NCBI GenBank assembly: GCA_029865445.1
Contig: JAOUGY010000071.1
Location: 1-13,745 of the forward strand
DNA: 13,745 nt
Reading direction: 5' to 3'
Source of the DNA: Acidimicrobiia bacterium
GTDB lineage: Bacteria; Actinomycetota; Acidimicrobiia; Spongiisociales; ZC4RG35
The notes beneath the pieces are model-generated. The model was given only the letters and a program-made list of their open reading frames with translations. It did not search any database and was not told where the DNA came from. Every line of letters begins with the position of its first letter. Position 1 is the stretch's first letter. Of this stretch, positions 6,996 to 13,175 are shown piece after piece. The position numbers and the translations under genes were made by a program.

Positions 6996-8663
6996 GTGGA
7001 GTATCAGGCTCTCTACCGGAAGTACCGGCCTCAGACGTTCGAGGACGTCATCGGGCAGTCCCATGTCACGTCGACTCTGGCGCGTGAGGTGGCCGAAGGT
7101 CACGTCGCTCACGCCTACCTCTTCGCCGGGCCGCGGGGAACAGGAAAGACCACCACCGCCCGCATCCTCGCCAAGGCTTTGAACTGTGAGAATCGGGCGG
7201 CCGATGGGTCGCCTGACAACATCTGTCCGAGTTGCGTGGCCATCACGGAAGGCCATTCGCTCGACGTGATGGAGATGGACGCAGCGAGTCACAACTCCGT
7301 TGACGACATCCGCGAGATGCGCATCAGCGTGACCACCGTTGCCTCGGCGAGCGGCGCCCGCAGGGTGTTCATCCTCGACGAGGCGCACATGCTGTCGAAG
7401 GCCGCCGGCAATGCTCTCCTCAAGACGCTCGAGGAGCCACCGGACGGCGTGCACTTCGTGCTCGCGACCACAGAGCCGTACAAGCTTCTCGACACGATTC
7501 GCTCCCGCTCCCAGAGATTCGACTTCCACACGATTTCGATCGAGTCGCTTGCCGCCCATCTCGGCCGCATCTCCGACCTCGAAGGCTATCGATCGGATGC
7601 GGTGGCTCTCACCGCCGTGGCGAGGCACGCCCTCGGCAGCGCCAGGGATGCGCTGTCGCTGTTGGAGCAGGTGGCGGCCCTGGGCAATGGTGTGGTGGAT
7701 CCAACGGGCGTGAACCGGGCTCTGGGTCTCGCCGATGGCGATGCATTCGCCACTCTCGTCGATGCCATCGACGCCCAGGACGCCAAGTCGGCGTTGGAGT
7801 TGGTGGCCAGGCTCGCGTCGGAAGGCGCGGATCTGCGTCGTTTCGTGTCCGAGGCAGTCGGCTTCTTCCGAGGTGTGTTCCTCGCCCACTACGCGCCGAA
7901 TCTGGCCGAAATCGCCGATGAACCCGCCGAAGTGCTGCACGCCTGGAACCAGGCCTCCGAGCGTCTGCCGGCCTCGGATGTACTGAGGGCGGTCGACATC
8001 ATGGGCGAGTCGCTCATCAAGCTACGCGAGGGTCGCGAGGAGCGGCTCATGCTCGAGTTGGCGATGATCAAGCTGACCCGTCCCGAAACGTCGTCCGATC
8101 CGGCGGCGCTCCAGGCCCGGCTCGATCGGCTGGAACGCCGGGTCTCTGCCAACCCGCCGGAATCGCGAGACCCGGGTCCGGAGGTGCGGTCGGCGCCGGA
8201 GCCGGTGGTGACGACTCCCGCCGAGCGATCACCTGTCGACCCTCCCTTCGATCCGCCTCCCGCTTTCGTCGACGAGTCTCCGGAGCGGCCGATGGAACTG
8301 GTCGAGGCTGCGGCCCCGCTGGACGCGGGTGAGCCGGAGGCGCGGAGTCGTGTCGAGCCTACCTTTGCCCAATTCGAGGCGGCATGGCCGGCGTTGTTCG
8401 CGGGGCTACGCGATCTGTTGGGCGCCCGCCGCTGGGCGCTGTTCCGGGAGACGGAGCCGGCGGCGGTGGAGGGGTCAACCCTCGTGATCGGTGTCAAACA
8501 CGATTTCCATCTCCGCGCCCTCGTTGCCGACGACTCCACTGCGAAAATCGTGGCAACTCGGGCCGGCGACCTGCTCGGAGGCGACGTCGCGGTGGCCTTT
8601 CGGGCAACCGACGGAGAGGCCGCACCCGTTGCCGCCGAACCCGAGGTGCCTTGCGGGCCGTGA
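6996..8663 (+). CDS. dnaX: DNA polymerase III subunit gamma/tau
   Basis: The clamp-loader ATPase that opens and loads the beta clamp and joins the replisome. I start at GTG 6996, giving 555 residues that begin with the standard VEYQALYRKYRPQTF; the open frame upstream is a shadow. Walker A is GPRGTGKT (45-52), Walker B is VFILDEAH (124-131), and ATTEP (157-161) fits sensor 1. The zinc module has C64, C77 and C80, but the fourth ligand position, normally cysteine, is aspartate (D74). The region about 375-465 is proline- and glutamate-rich, a linker, and residues about 470-540 look like a tau C-terminal domain (FEAAWPALFAGLRDLLG). The stop at 8661-8663 comes just before a well-formed coding frame (-1) that resembles the usual end of DnaX, so this C-terminus may be truncated or frameshifted. 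Confidence 0.95.
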   Translation: MEYQALYRKYRPQTFEDVIGQSHVTSTLAREVAEGHVAHAYLFAGPRGTGKTTTARILAKALNCENRAADGSPDNICPSCVAITEGHSLDVMEMDAASHNSVDDIREMRISVTTVASASGARRVFILDEAHMLSKAAGNALLKTLEEPPDGVHFVLATTEPYKLLDTIRSRSQRFDFHTISIESLAAHLGRISDLEGYRSDAVALTAVARHALGSARDALSLLEQVAALGNGVVDPTGVNRALGLADGDAFATLVDAIDAQDAKSALELVARLASEGADLRRFVSEAVGFFRGVFLAHYAPNLAEIADEPAEVLHAWNQASERLPASDVLRAVDIMGESLIKLREGREERLMLELAMIKLTRPETSSDPAALQARLDRLERRVSANPPESRDPGPEVRSAPEPVVTTPAERSPVDPPFDPPPAFVDESPERPMELVEAAAPLDAGEPEARSRVEPTFAQFEAAWPALFAGLRDLLGARRWALFRETEPAAVEGSTLVIGVKHDFHLRALVADDSTAKIVATRAGDLLGGDVAVAFRATDGEAAPVAAEPEVPCGP

Positions 8664-8776
8664 GCGCCGACGATCTGTCGGAAGCCCCGCCGGATGTCAC
8701 CGACCCGTTGAAGCTCGTCACCGATCAACTCGGCGGACTCGTAGTGGACGAGTTCGAGGTCGAGGACGAGGATTGA
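8660..8776 (+). CDS. 38-codon acidic frame, possibly the displaced DnaX C-terminus
   Basis: This frame begins with GTG at 8660, overlapping the dnaX TGA (GTGA), and is read in the -1 frame relative to dnaX. The product ends in DPLKLVTDQLGGLVVDEFE plus an acidic tail (VEDED). About three quarters of codons end in G or C, as in true genes here, whereas the same frame upstream of 8660 is an arginine-rich shadow. Its sequence is like the tails of actinobacterial gamma/tau proteins, which often end in D-P-x-x-x-x-(L/V)-x-x-x-L-G-(A/G). It could be a separate small protein made by coupling, or the true C-terminus of tau separated by a one-base loss in this genome or in its sequence. Its own stop overlaps the TTG start of the next gene. 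Confidence 0.55.
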   Translation: MSADDLSEAPPDVTDPLKLVTDQLGGLVVDEFEVEDED

Positions 8777-9495
8777 CCGTCCGTCTCCCCGTGTACCAAT
8801 GGGGAGAGGGAGATCGCTCTGCGCTCCCGGTCCATGGTCTGACCTCGAGTGGGCGAGTGTGGTGGCGGGTAGCGTCTGAACTCGCCGATCGGGGCTGGCG
8901 CGTCGTAGCCCCGGATCTGAGGGGTCACGGATTGGCTCCGCCGGCATCCCGGTTCGCCATCGAGGACTACGCCGGAGATCTCACCCGTGTCGGAGACGGC
9001 TGGGACGTAGTGGTGGGCCACTCATTGGGGGGTGCGGCGGTGGTGGTTGCGTCGACGGCCCCAGGATGGGCAGGCAGGGCGGTGCTCGTCGATCCGGCGG
9101 TGACGGTTGCAGATCAGCAGCGGGACTCTCTGGCGGCAGCGTTGTTGCTGGAGCTGTGTGAGAGCGCCTCGGACATCGCGGTCGCCAATCCGGTCTGGCA
9201 CCCCCTCGATGTGTGGTGGAAGCGATGGTCGGCGGCGCAGGTTGCGCCTCATGTGGTCGAAGCCACGCTCGATGACAACGGCCCGTGGGATGTGAGCCCC
9301 TCGCTCGCCGCCGCCACGGTTCCCACCCTGGTGCTCGCGGCCGACCCGGAGCGCGGGGGCATGGTCGATGCTTCTGCGCTTTCCGAGATCGTGGCCGACG
9401 ACCCGCGCGTCGTGATCAGATCGGTGACCGGTGCCGGTCACTCCTTGTTCCGCGATCGATCCGACGTGGTCGTGAGCGTCATCGTCGAGCGTTAG
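8773..9495 (+). CDS. Alpha/beta-fold hydrolase
   Basis: A 240-residue alpha/beta hydrolase. The likely catalytic triad is S84 in VGHSLGG, D191 in LAADPE and H223 in GAGHSLF. HGLTSSGRVW (21-30) fits the oxyanion-hole loop and DLRGHG (48-53) is a family hallmark. There is no signal peptide, so it should be cytoplasmic. The substrate is not predictable: esterases, dienelactone-type hydrolases and haloperoxidase-like proteins all share this pattern. I start at TTG 8773, whose TTGA overlaps the preceding stop, with GAGG 7 nt upstream (8762-8765). Alternatives are GTG 8791 without a Shine-Dalgarno, or a longer frame to 8491 that is a shadow of dnaX. The gene sits between dnaX and ybaB, which are usually adjacent. 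Confidence 0.85.
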   Translation: MTVRLPVYQWGEGDRSALPVHGLTSSGRVWWRVASELADRGWRVVAPDLRGHGLAPPASRFAIEDYAGDLTRVGDGWDVVVGHSLGGAAVVVASTAPGWAGRAVLVDPAVTVADQQRDSLAAALLLELCESASDIAVANPVWHPLDVWWKRWSAAQVAPHVVEATLDDNGPWDVSPSLAAATVPTLVLAADPERGGMVDASALSEIVADDPRVVIRSVTGAGHSLFRDRSDVVVSVIVER

Positions 9496-9533
9496 CCGGC
9501 TGCCCGGTCACCAGGACAGCCTCCGTACCCAAC

Positions 9534-9539
9534 TACGCT
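9534..9539 (+). promoter_or_regulatory. Possible -10 box for ybaB-recR
   Basis: TACGCT fits TANNNT and lies in the 71-nt gap after the hydrolase gene. It would give a leader of about 20 nt before the ybaB ATG at 9567, enough for the GGAG at 9557-9560. No clear -35 is seen, and read-through from dnaX is also likely. Confidence 0.3.
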
Positions 9540-9566
9540 GGAGTCACACTCGACCCGGAGACCTCC

Positions 9567-9887
9567 ATGAACCGCGGACCCGACATGCGCCAGCTCATGC
9601 GTCAGGCGCAGAAGATGCAAGAGCAGATGATGGCCGCGCAGCAGGAACTGGCGACGCGCCAGTTCGAGGGTACGTCCGGCGGCGGAATGGTAAAGGCGGT
9701 CGTGTCCGGCGGCCAGGAGCTGCTCTCCGTCGAGATCTCCCCAGAGGTGATCGACCCATCCGACCCCGAGATGCTGGGTGACCTCGTGGTGGCGGCGGTC
9801 AATGCCGCAATGCGCCAAGTGCAAGAGGCGGCCGGTGACAGCATGGGGGGTATGGATCTCGGTGGCCTCGGGGGCCTTCTCGGCTGA
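9567..9887 (+). CDS. ybaB: YbaB/EbfC family nucleoid-associated protein
   Basis: A 106-residue DNA-binding protein of the YbaB/EbfC family, which forms dimers that bind DNA and is thought to help organise the nucleoid. The N-terminal helix is rich in methionine and glutamine (MRQAQKMQEQMMAAQQ). The core GGGMVKAVVSGGQELLSVEI and the following IDPSDPEMLGDLVVAAVNAA match the family closely. A glycine-rich tail ends the protein, as is normal. The start is ATG 9567 with GGAG 6 nt upstream (9557-9560); a second Met at residue 7 is possible. The longer open frame from 9285 is a shadow of the hydrolase gene. The stop overlaps the recR ATG by one base (TGATG), as expected for a coupled ybaB-recR pair. 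Confidence 0.95.
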   Translation: MNRGPDMRQLMRQAQKMQEQMMAAQQELATRQFEGTSGGGMVKAVVSGGQELLSVEISPEVIDPSDPEMLGDLVVAAVNAAMRQVQEAAGDSMGGMDLGGLGGLLG

Positions 9888-10480
9888 TGTTCGAGGGTCC
9901 GCTCCAGCGGCTGATCGATGAGCTCGCCCGGCTGCCCGGTGTGGGACGCAAGTCCGCCCAGCGGATAGCGTTCCATCTGTTGAGTATCGACGACACGGAT
10001 GCCCGGAGGCTGGGCCAGGCAGTGCTCGACCTGCGCGACCAGGTCCGTCACTGCACACGATGTTTCAACGTCACTTCGTCCGATGAGTGTGCGATCTGTC
10101 GGGACGCCAGACGCGACCCCTCCGTGGTGTGTGTCGTCGAGCGGCCTCAGGACATCGTGGTGGTCGAGAGAACCCAGGAGTTTCGCGGCCGGTACCACGT
10201 GCTCGGAGGGTCACTGTCGCCGATCAACGGGATCGGGCCCAGCCAGCTGCGGATCCCGGAACTCCGGAACCGGATCGGAGCAGAGTCGATCGCCGAGCTC
10301 ATCATCGCCACCAACCCAACGGTGGAAGGTGATGCCACCGCCATGTATCTCGCACGCGAGTTCAAACCCACCGGAGTGAAAGTGACCCGGCTGGCGTCCG
10401 GGCTGCCGGTCGGTGGTGACCTCGACTACGCGGATGAGCTCACCCTCGGTCGTGCGCTGGCAGGACGGATGGAGATCTGA
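9887..10480 (+). CDS. recR: Recombination mediator protein RecR
   Basis: RecR works with RecO (and RecF) to load RecA on single-stranded DNA coated by SSB, for gap repair and recombination restart. At 197 residues it has the normal length. It carries the helix-hairpin-helix LARLPGVGRKSAQR (13-26), a four-cysteine zinc site (C56, C59, C68, C71) and the Toprim domain starting at VVCVVERPQDI (80-90, E85), with the conserved NPTVEGDATAMYLA further on. All expected elements are present. Its ATG shares its A with the TGA of ybaB, so the two are translationally coupled. The next gene, a glycosyltransferase, starts 8 nt after the stop and probably shares the transcript. Confidence 0.97.
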   Translation: MFEGPLQRLIDELARLPGVGRKSAQRIAFHLLSIDDTDARRLGQAVLDLRDQVRHCTRCFNVTSSDECAICRDARRDPSVVCVVERPQDIVVVERTQEFRGRYHVLGGSLSPINGIGPSQLRIPELRNRIGAESIAELIIATNPTVEGDATAMYLAREFKPTGVKVTRLASGLPVGGDLDYADELTLGRALAGRMEI

Positions 10481-10488
10481 ATCGGCAG

Positions 10489-11589
10489 ATGCGTGTGCTG
10501 CTGGTGGAGCCCTACTACGGCGGCTCGCACCGGGCCTGGGCCGACGGCTATCGGAAGTCCTCGGAGTTCGACGTCACAATTCTCGACTTGCCGGCTCGGT
10601 GGTGGAAGTGGCGGATGCGGGGTGGGGCGGTGACCCTCGCCGAGCAGGCGGCCGAGCTGGCTTCCACCGGCTATCGCCCCGACGTGGTGCTGGTGTCGTC
10701 GATGATCGACCTCGGGTTGTTGGCCACACTGCTGGATCGCGTGTGGGGCCGGGTCCCCTTCGTGATGTACATGCACGAGAGCCAGCTCACGTATCCGGAC
10801 TCGCCGCTCATGGCACCCGACGCCTCCTACGGGTTCACGAACTGGACGTCGACTCTGGTGGCGGATGCGGTGGTCTTCAACTCCGAGTACCACCGGCGCG
10901 TGTTCTTCGAGGAGGTCAGGCGCCTGCTGCGAGGGTTTCCCGACCACCGCCACGAGCACCTCGTCGACGGGGTAGCCGCCAAGTCGACGGTGCTCCCCGT
11001 CGGTATCGACCTCGAATGGGTCGGACCACCGGTTCGGGACGGCGGCGACCCGATCATCGTGTGGAATCACCGGTGGGAACACGACAAGGATCCGATGCGA
11101 TTCTTCGCAGGAGTGCGCCGGTTGCACGGATCCGGGCTTCGATTTCGGCTCGCCCTGTGCGGCGCGTCGTTCCGGCGTCAGCCCACAGAGTTTCTCGAAG
11201 CGGCCCGAGACTTCGGCGACATCATCGTCCACTATGGCGAAGCCACCCGGAAGGACTATCGACGGATCCTGGCCAGGTCCGACATCGTGGTGTCCACGGC
11301 ACGCCAAGAGTTCTTCGGTATGGCGGTTCTGGAAGCCATCGCCGCCGGCGCCTTTCCCGTGCTGCCCGATCGGCTCTCGTATCCGGCGGTGATCCCAGAC
11401 CGGTTTCACGACGCCGTGCTCTATCCGGATGGTGGGTTTGTGGACGCCCTGGCGCGGGCGATCGAGAACCCCGACCGCCTATCGCTCGTCCCGGGGTTGT
11501 CGGAGGCGGCGCGGATCTACGATTGGACTCGGGTGGCTCCTCGTTACGACGCGCTGGTGGCGGAGATCGCCGCCGGACCCGGCGCGTAG
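10489..11589 (+). CDS. tRNA-queuosine mannosyltransferase-like GT4 glycosyltransferase
   Basis: A 366-residue GT-B glycosyltransferase of the DUF3524/GTDC1 family. The animal member adds mannose to queuosine in the anticodon loop of tRNA-Asp, and bacterial relatives are thought to do the same. The N-terminus MRVLLVEPYYGGSHRAW and the motif WWKWRMRG (38-45) are family hallmarks, as is MHESQLTYP (95-103). The C-terminal half has a GT4-type donor-site motif, EFFGMAVLE (E274 and E282), and then AIAAGAFPVLPDRLSYP. It starts at ATG 10489, 8 nt after recR, with only a weak ribosome-binding site. A queuosine-related role is inferred from the family; whether this bacterium makes queuosine is not shown here. 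A different GT4 acceptor remains possible. Confidence 0.8.
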   Translation: MRVLLVEPYYGGSHRAWADGYRKSSEFDVTILDLPARWWKWRMRGGAVTLAEQAAELASTGYRPDVVLVSSMIDLGLLATLLDRVWGRVPFVMYMHESQLTYPDSPLMAPDASYGFTNWTSTLVADAVVFNSEYHRRVFFEEVRRLLRGFPDHRHEHLVDGVAAKSTVLPVGIDLEWVGPPVRDGGDPIIVWNHRWEHDKDPMRFFAGVRRLHGSGLRFRLALCGASFRRQPTEFLEAARDFGDIIVHYGEATRKDYRRILARSDIVVSTARQEFFGMAVLEAIAAGAFPVLPDRLSYPAVIPDRFHDAVLYPDGGFVDALARAIENPDRLSLVPGLSEAARIYDWTRVAPRYDALVAEIAAGPGA

Positions 11590-11615
11590 AGTCCTCGCGT
11601 CATGATGGTACGGCC

Positions 11616-12257
11616 GTGAAGAGAGTGGTCTGGGACTGGAACGGGACCTTGTTCGACGACCTGCACATAGTTGTGGAGGCGGTGAACCGGGGCATAGCGC
11701 CCTACGGGGTTGGTCCTATCGACCTCGACCTGTACCGAGCTCACTACACGCGACCGGTGAGGCTGTTCTACGACCGGTTGTTCGGCCGCCCGGTGACGAC
11801 TGAGGAGTGGTCGGCGCTCGATGCCCGGTTCCACGACGGGTATCGGGAGCTGCTCGATCACGCCGCCCCTCACGCGGATGCCGTAGACGCTCTCGAGAAG
11901 GTCGCTACCGAAGGCCTGCCTCAGTCGCTGCTCTCGATGTTTCCCCATCGCGAGTTGATCCCGCTTGTGGAGCGAATGGGTTTGGCAGCCTTCTTCGACA
12001 GGATCGATGGCCTCGAAGGCCCGCCGGGCGAGAGCAAGGCGCTCTATCTGGAGGCTCACCTCGCTGTCTTGATCGGCGATACGGATCCGGCCGAGGTGGT
12101 GGTGATCGGGGACACCCCGGACGACGCGGTCGCCGCCAACCACGTCGGAGCGCGGTGTGTGCTGTTCGACAGCGGCGCCCATCATCGGACGCACCTCGAG
12201 GCCACCGGAGTACCCGTTGTCGAGTCCCTCGTGGACGCCGTCAGCTGGAGATGGTGA
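11616..12257 (+). CDS. HAD-family hydrolase (phosphoglycolate phosphatase-like)
   Basis: A 213-residue HAD protein with the cap domain in the usual place for HAD_2/Gph-like enzymes. Motif I is DWNGTLFDD: nucleophile D7 is present but the second aspartate of the usual DxD is asparagine (N9). Motif II is S107 in LLSMF, motif III K141 in GESKAL, and motif IV is VVIGDTPDDA (D166, D170). The DWNGTL version occurs in many bacterial HADs, so the protein may still be a phosphatase, but its general-acid step may differ. The substrate is unknown. The start is GTG 11616, the first usable start in this frame close to the motif; upstream bases show no strong Shine-Dalgarno. Its last 17 nt overlap the end of the convergent cyclophilin gene. 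Confidence 0.85.
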   Translation: MKRVVWDWNGTLFDDLHIVVEAVNRGIAPYGVGPIDLDLYRAHYTRPVRLFYDRLFGRPVTTEEWSALDARFHDGYRELLDHAAPHADAVDALEKVATEGLPQSLLSMFPHRELIPLVERMGLAAFFDRIDGLEGPPGESKALYLEAHLAVLIGDTDPAEVVVIGDTPDDAVAANHVGARCVLFDSGAHHRTHLEATGVPVVESLVDAVSWRW

Positions 12258-13080
12258 TCGTCTCCAGGTAGACGCTCTCCTGGGGGACGCTGCGCTCTCG
12301 ACCCGCGTCGTCGAAGTCCACCGGAACGGCCTCGAGAGCATCCAGGGTGGCCTCGGAACCGACGACCGTTCCCAGGATCGAGAAAGTCGGAGGCAGGTGG
12401 GAAGCGTCGCCGGTGACGATGAAGAACTGGCTTCCCGTGGTTCCCGATCCCGCGTTTGCCATCGCCACGACTCCGCGCTCGTACGCGAAACCATCTTCCG
12501 GGTACTCGTCGGGGACCGCGTATCCGGGCCCTCCGGTGCCCACGGCGGTCGGGTCGCCGCATTGGGTCATGAATCCGGGCACGATTCTGTGACACGCCGT
12601 GCCGTCGAAATAGCCTTCGGATGCGAGGAAGAGGAACGAGTTCACGGTTTCGGGATAGGCGTCCGCGTCGAGGGCCACCTCGATCGGTCCACACGATGTC
12701 TCGATGGTCACCGACACGGTGCCGGAGGCGGCCTGGTCGGAGGGTGCGTCGAACGTCATGGCCGTGGCAGGTGGGGGCGGCTCGGCGCCACAGGCGGTGG
12801 GCTGGCTCCTGAACCCGGAATAGGCATCGGACAGGGCAGCGTCGCTGGTTTCGGTGGTGGTGGCGGCCGTGGTTGACGTGATCGTGGAGTCGGTGGCTTG
12901 AGTCGTCACCGGAGCGTCGTCGCTTCCCTGGACCAACCCCCAGACGACGACGGCGACGGCGACCGCTCCCAGCGTCCAGCCGGCGATCACTCGGTTCCGG
13001 CGTTTCCGGTATGCCTCCACTTGTGCGGCGACCTTGGCCGCGCGATTTGCCTTTTGGCGGTCACGTTTGGGCGTGCTCAT
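12241..13080 (-). CDS. Membrane-anchored cyclophilin-type peptidyl-prolyl isomerase
   Basis: A 279-residue protein. It begins with a basic cytoplasmic segment, then one membrane helix (about 31-50, VIAGWTLGAVAVAVVVWGLV). Next is a threonine/serine-rich linker (about 56-80), then a cyclophilin domain (about 120-279). The catalytic core has CHRIVPGFMTQCGD (163-176), with R165, F170 and Q173 matching the cyclophilin active site. GSQFFI follows at 216-221. The tryptophan of human CypA is not kept (PPTFSILG). The domain would lie outside the membrane and may assist folding of secreted proteins. Cysteines C97, C130, C163 and C174 could form disulfides. The start is ATG 13080; an ATG at 13122 lacks support. 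TAGAAT lies 10 nt upstream. Confidence 0.9.
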   Translation of the reverse strand: MSTPKRDRQKANRAAKVAAQVEAYRKRRNRVIAGWTLGAVAVAVVVWGLVQGSDDAPVTTQATDSTITSTTAATTTETSDAALSDAYSGFRSQPTACGAEPPPPATAMTFDAPSDQAASGTVSVTIETSCGPIEVALDADAYPETVNSFLFLASEGYFDGTACHRIVPGFMTQCGDPTAVGTGGPGYAVPDEYPEDGFAYERGVVAMANAGSGTTGSQFFIVTGDASHLPPTFSILGTVVGSEATLDALEAVPVDFDDAGRERSVPQESVYLETITISS

Positions 13081-13090
13081 ATACGCCGAG

Positions 13091-13096
13091 ATTCTA
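13091..13096 (-). promoter_or_regulatory. Probable -10 box for the cyclophilin gene
   Basis: On the minus strand TAGAAT is close to the TATAAT consensus and fits TANNNT. It ends 10 nt before the ATG at 13080, so the mRNA would be almost leaderless, in agreement with the weak Shine-Dalgarno. A GTGACA-like hexamer lies 20 nt upstream, longer than the usual spacing. Confidence 0.45.
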
Positions 13097-13131
13097 GGAA
13101 AAAGTCGCCGGTCTCCTGTCACCAGGGTCCC

Positions 13132-13161
13132 GGTACTCGGTACTCCCGAGCGAAGCTCGGG
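13132..13161. promoter_or_regulatory. Tandem and inverted repeat ahead of the EVE gene
   Basis: Two direct copies of GGTACTC (13132-13138 and 13139-13145) run into an inverted repeat: CCCGAGC (13145-13151), GAA, GCTCGGG (13155-13161). The palindrome ends 2 nt before the TACCCT box of the EVE gene, so it would lie in the promoter spacer, a usual place for a repressor operator. It has no T-run, so it is not an intrinsic terminator. It could be fortuitous. Confidence 0.4.
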
Positions 13162-13163
13162 CC

Positions 13164-13169
13164 TACCCT
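13164..13169 (+). promoter_or_regulatory. Possible leaderless -10 box for the EVE gene
   Basis: TACCCT fits TANNNT and is 6 nt from the ATG at 13176, which has no Shine-Dalgarno. This suggests a leaderless transcript. No -35 match is visible. Confidence 0.4.
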
Positions 13170-13175
13170 CCTCTC

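Noticed and set aside
6924..7940. Long minus-strand reading frame of 338 codons opposite dnaX
   Set aside because: It is the antisense shadow of dnaX. Its composition is histidine-, glycine- and arginine-rich with no recognisable family, as expected in high-G+C DNA.
8384..8660. Programmed -1 frameshift at a slippery site inside dnaX
   Set aside because: The -1 frame upstream of 8660 is arginine-rich and not protein-like, and I found no X-XXY-YYZ heptamer with a following stem. The change of frame therefore seems confined to the stop region, and deletion or coupling is more likely.
7889..8947. Minus-strand frame of 352 codons opposite the dnaX 3' part
   Set aside because: A serine- and arginine-rich shadow. 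The plus strand holds clear DnaX and hydrolase sequence.
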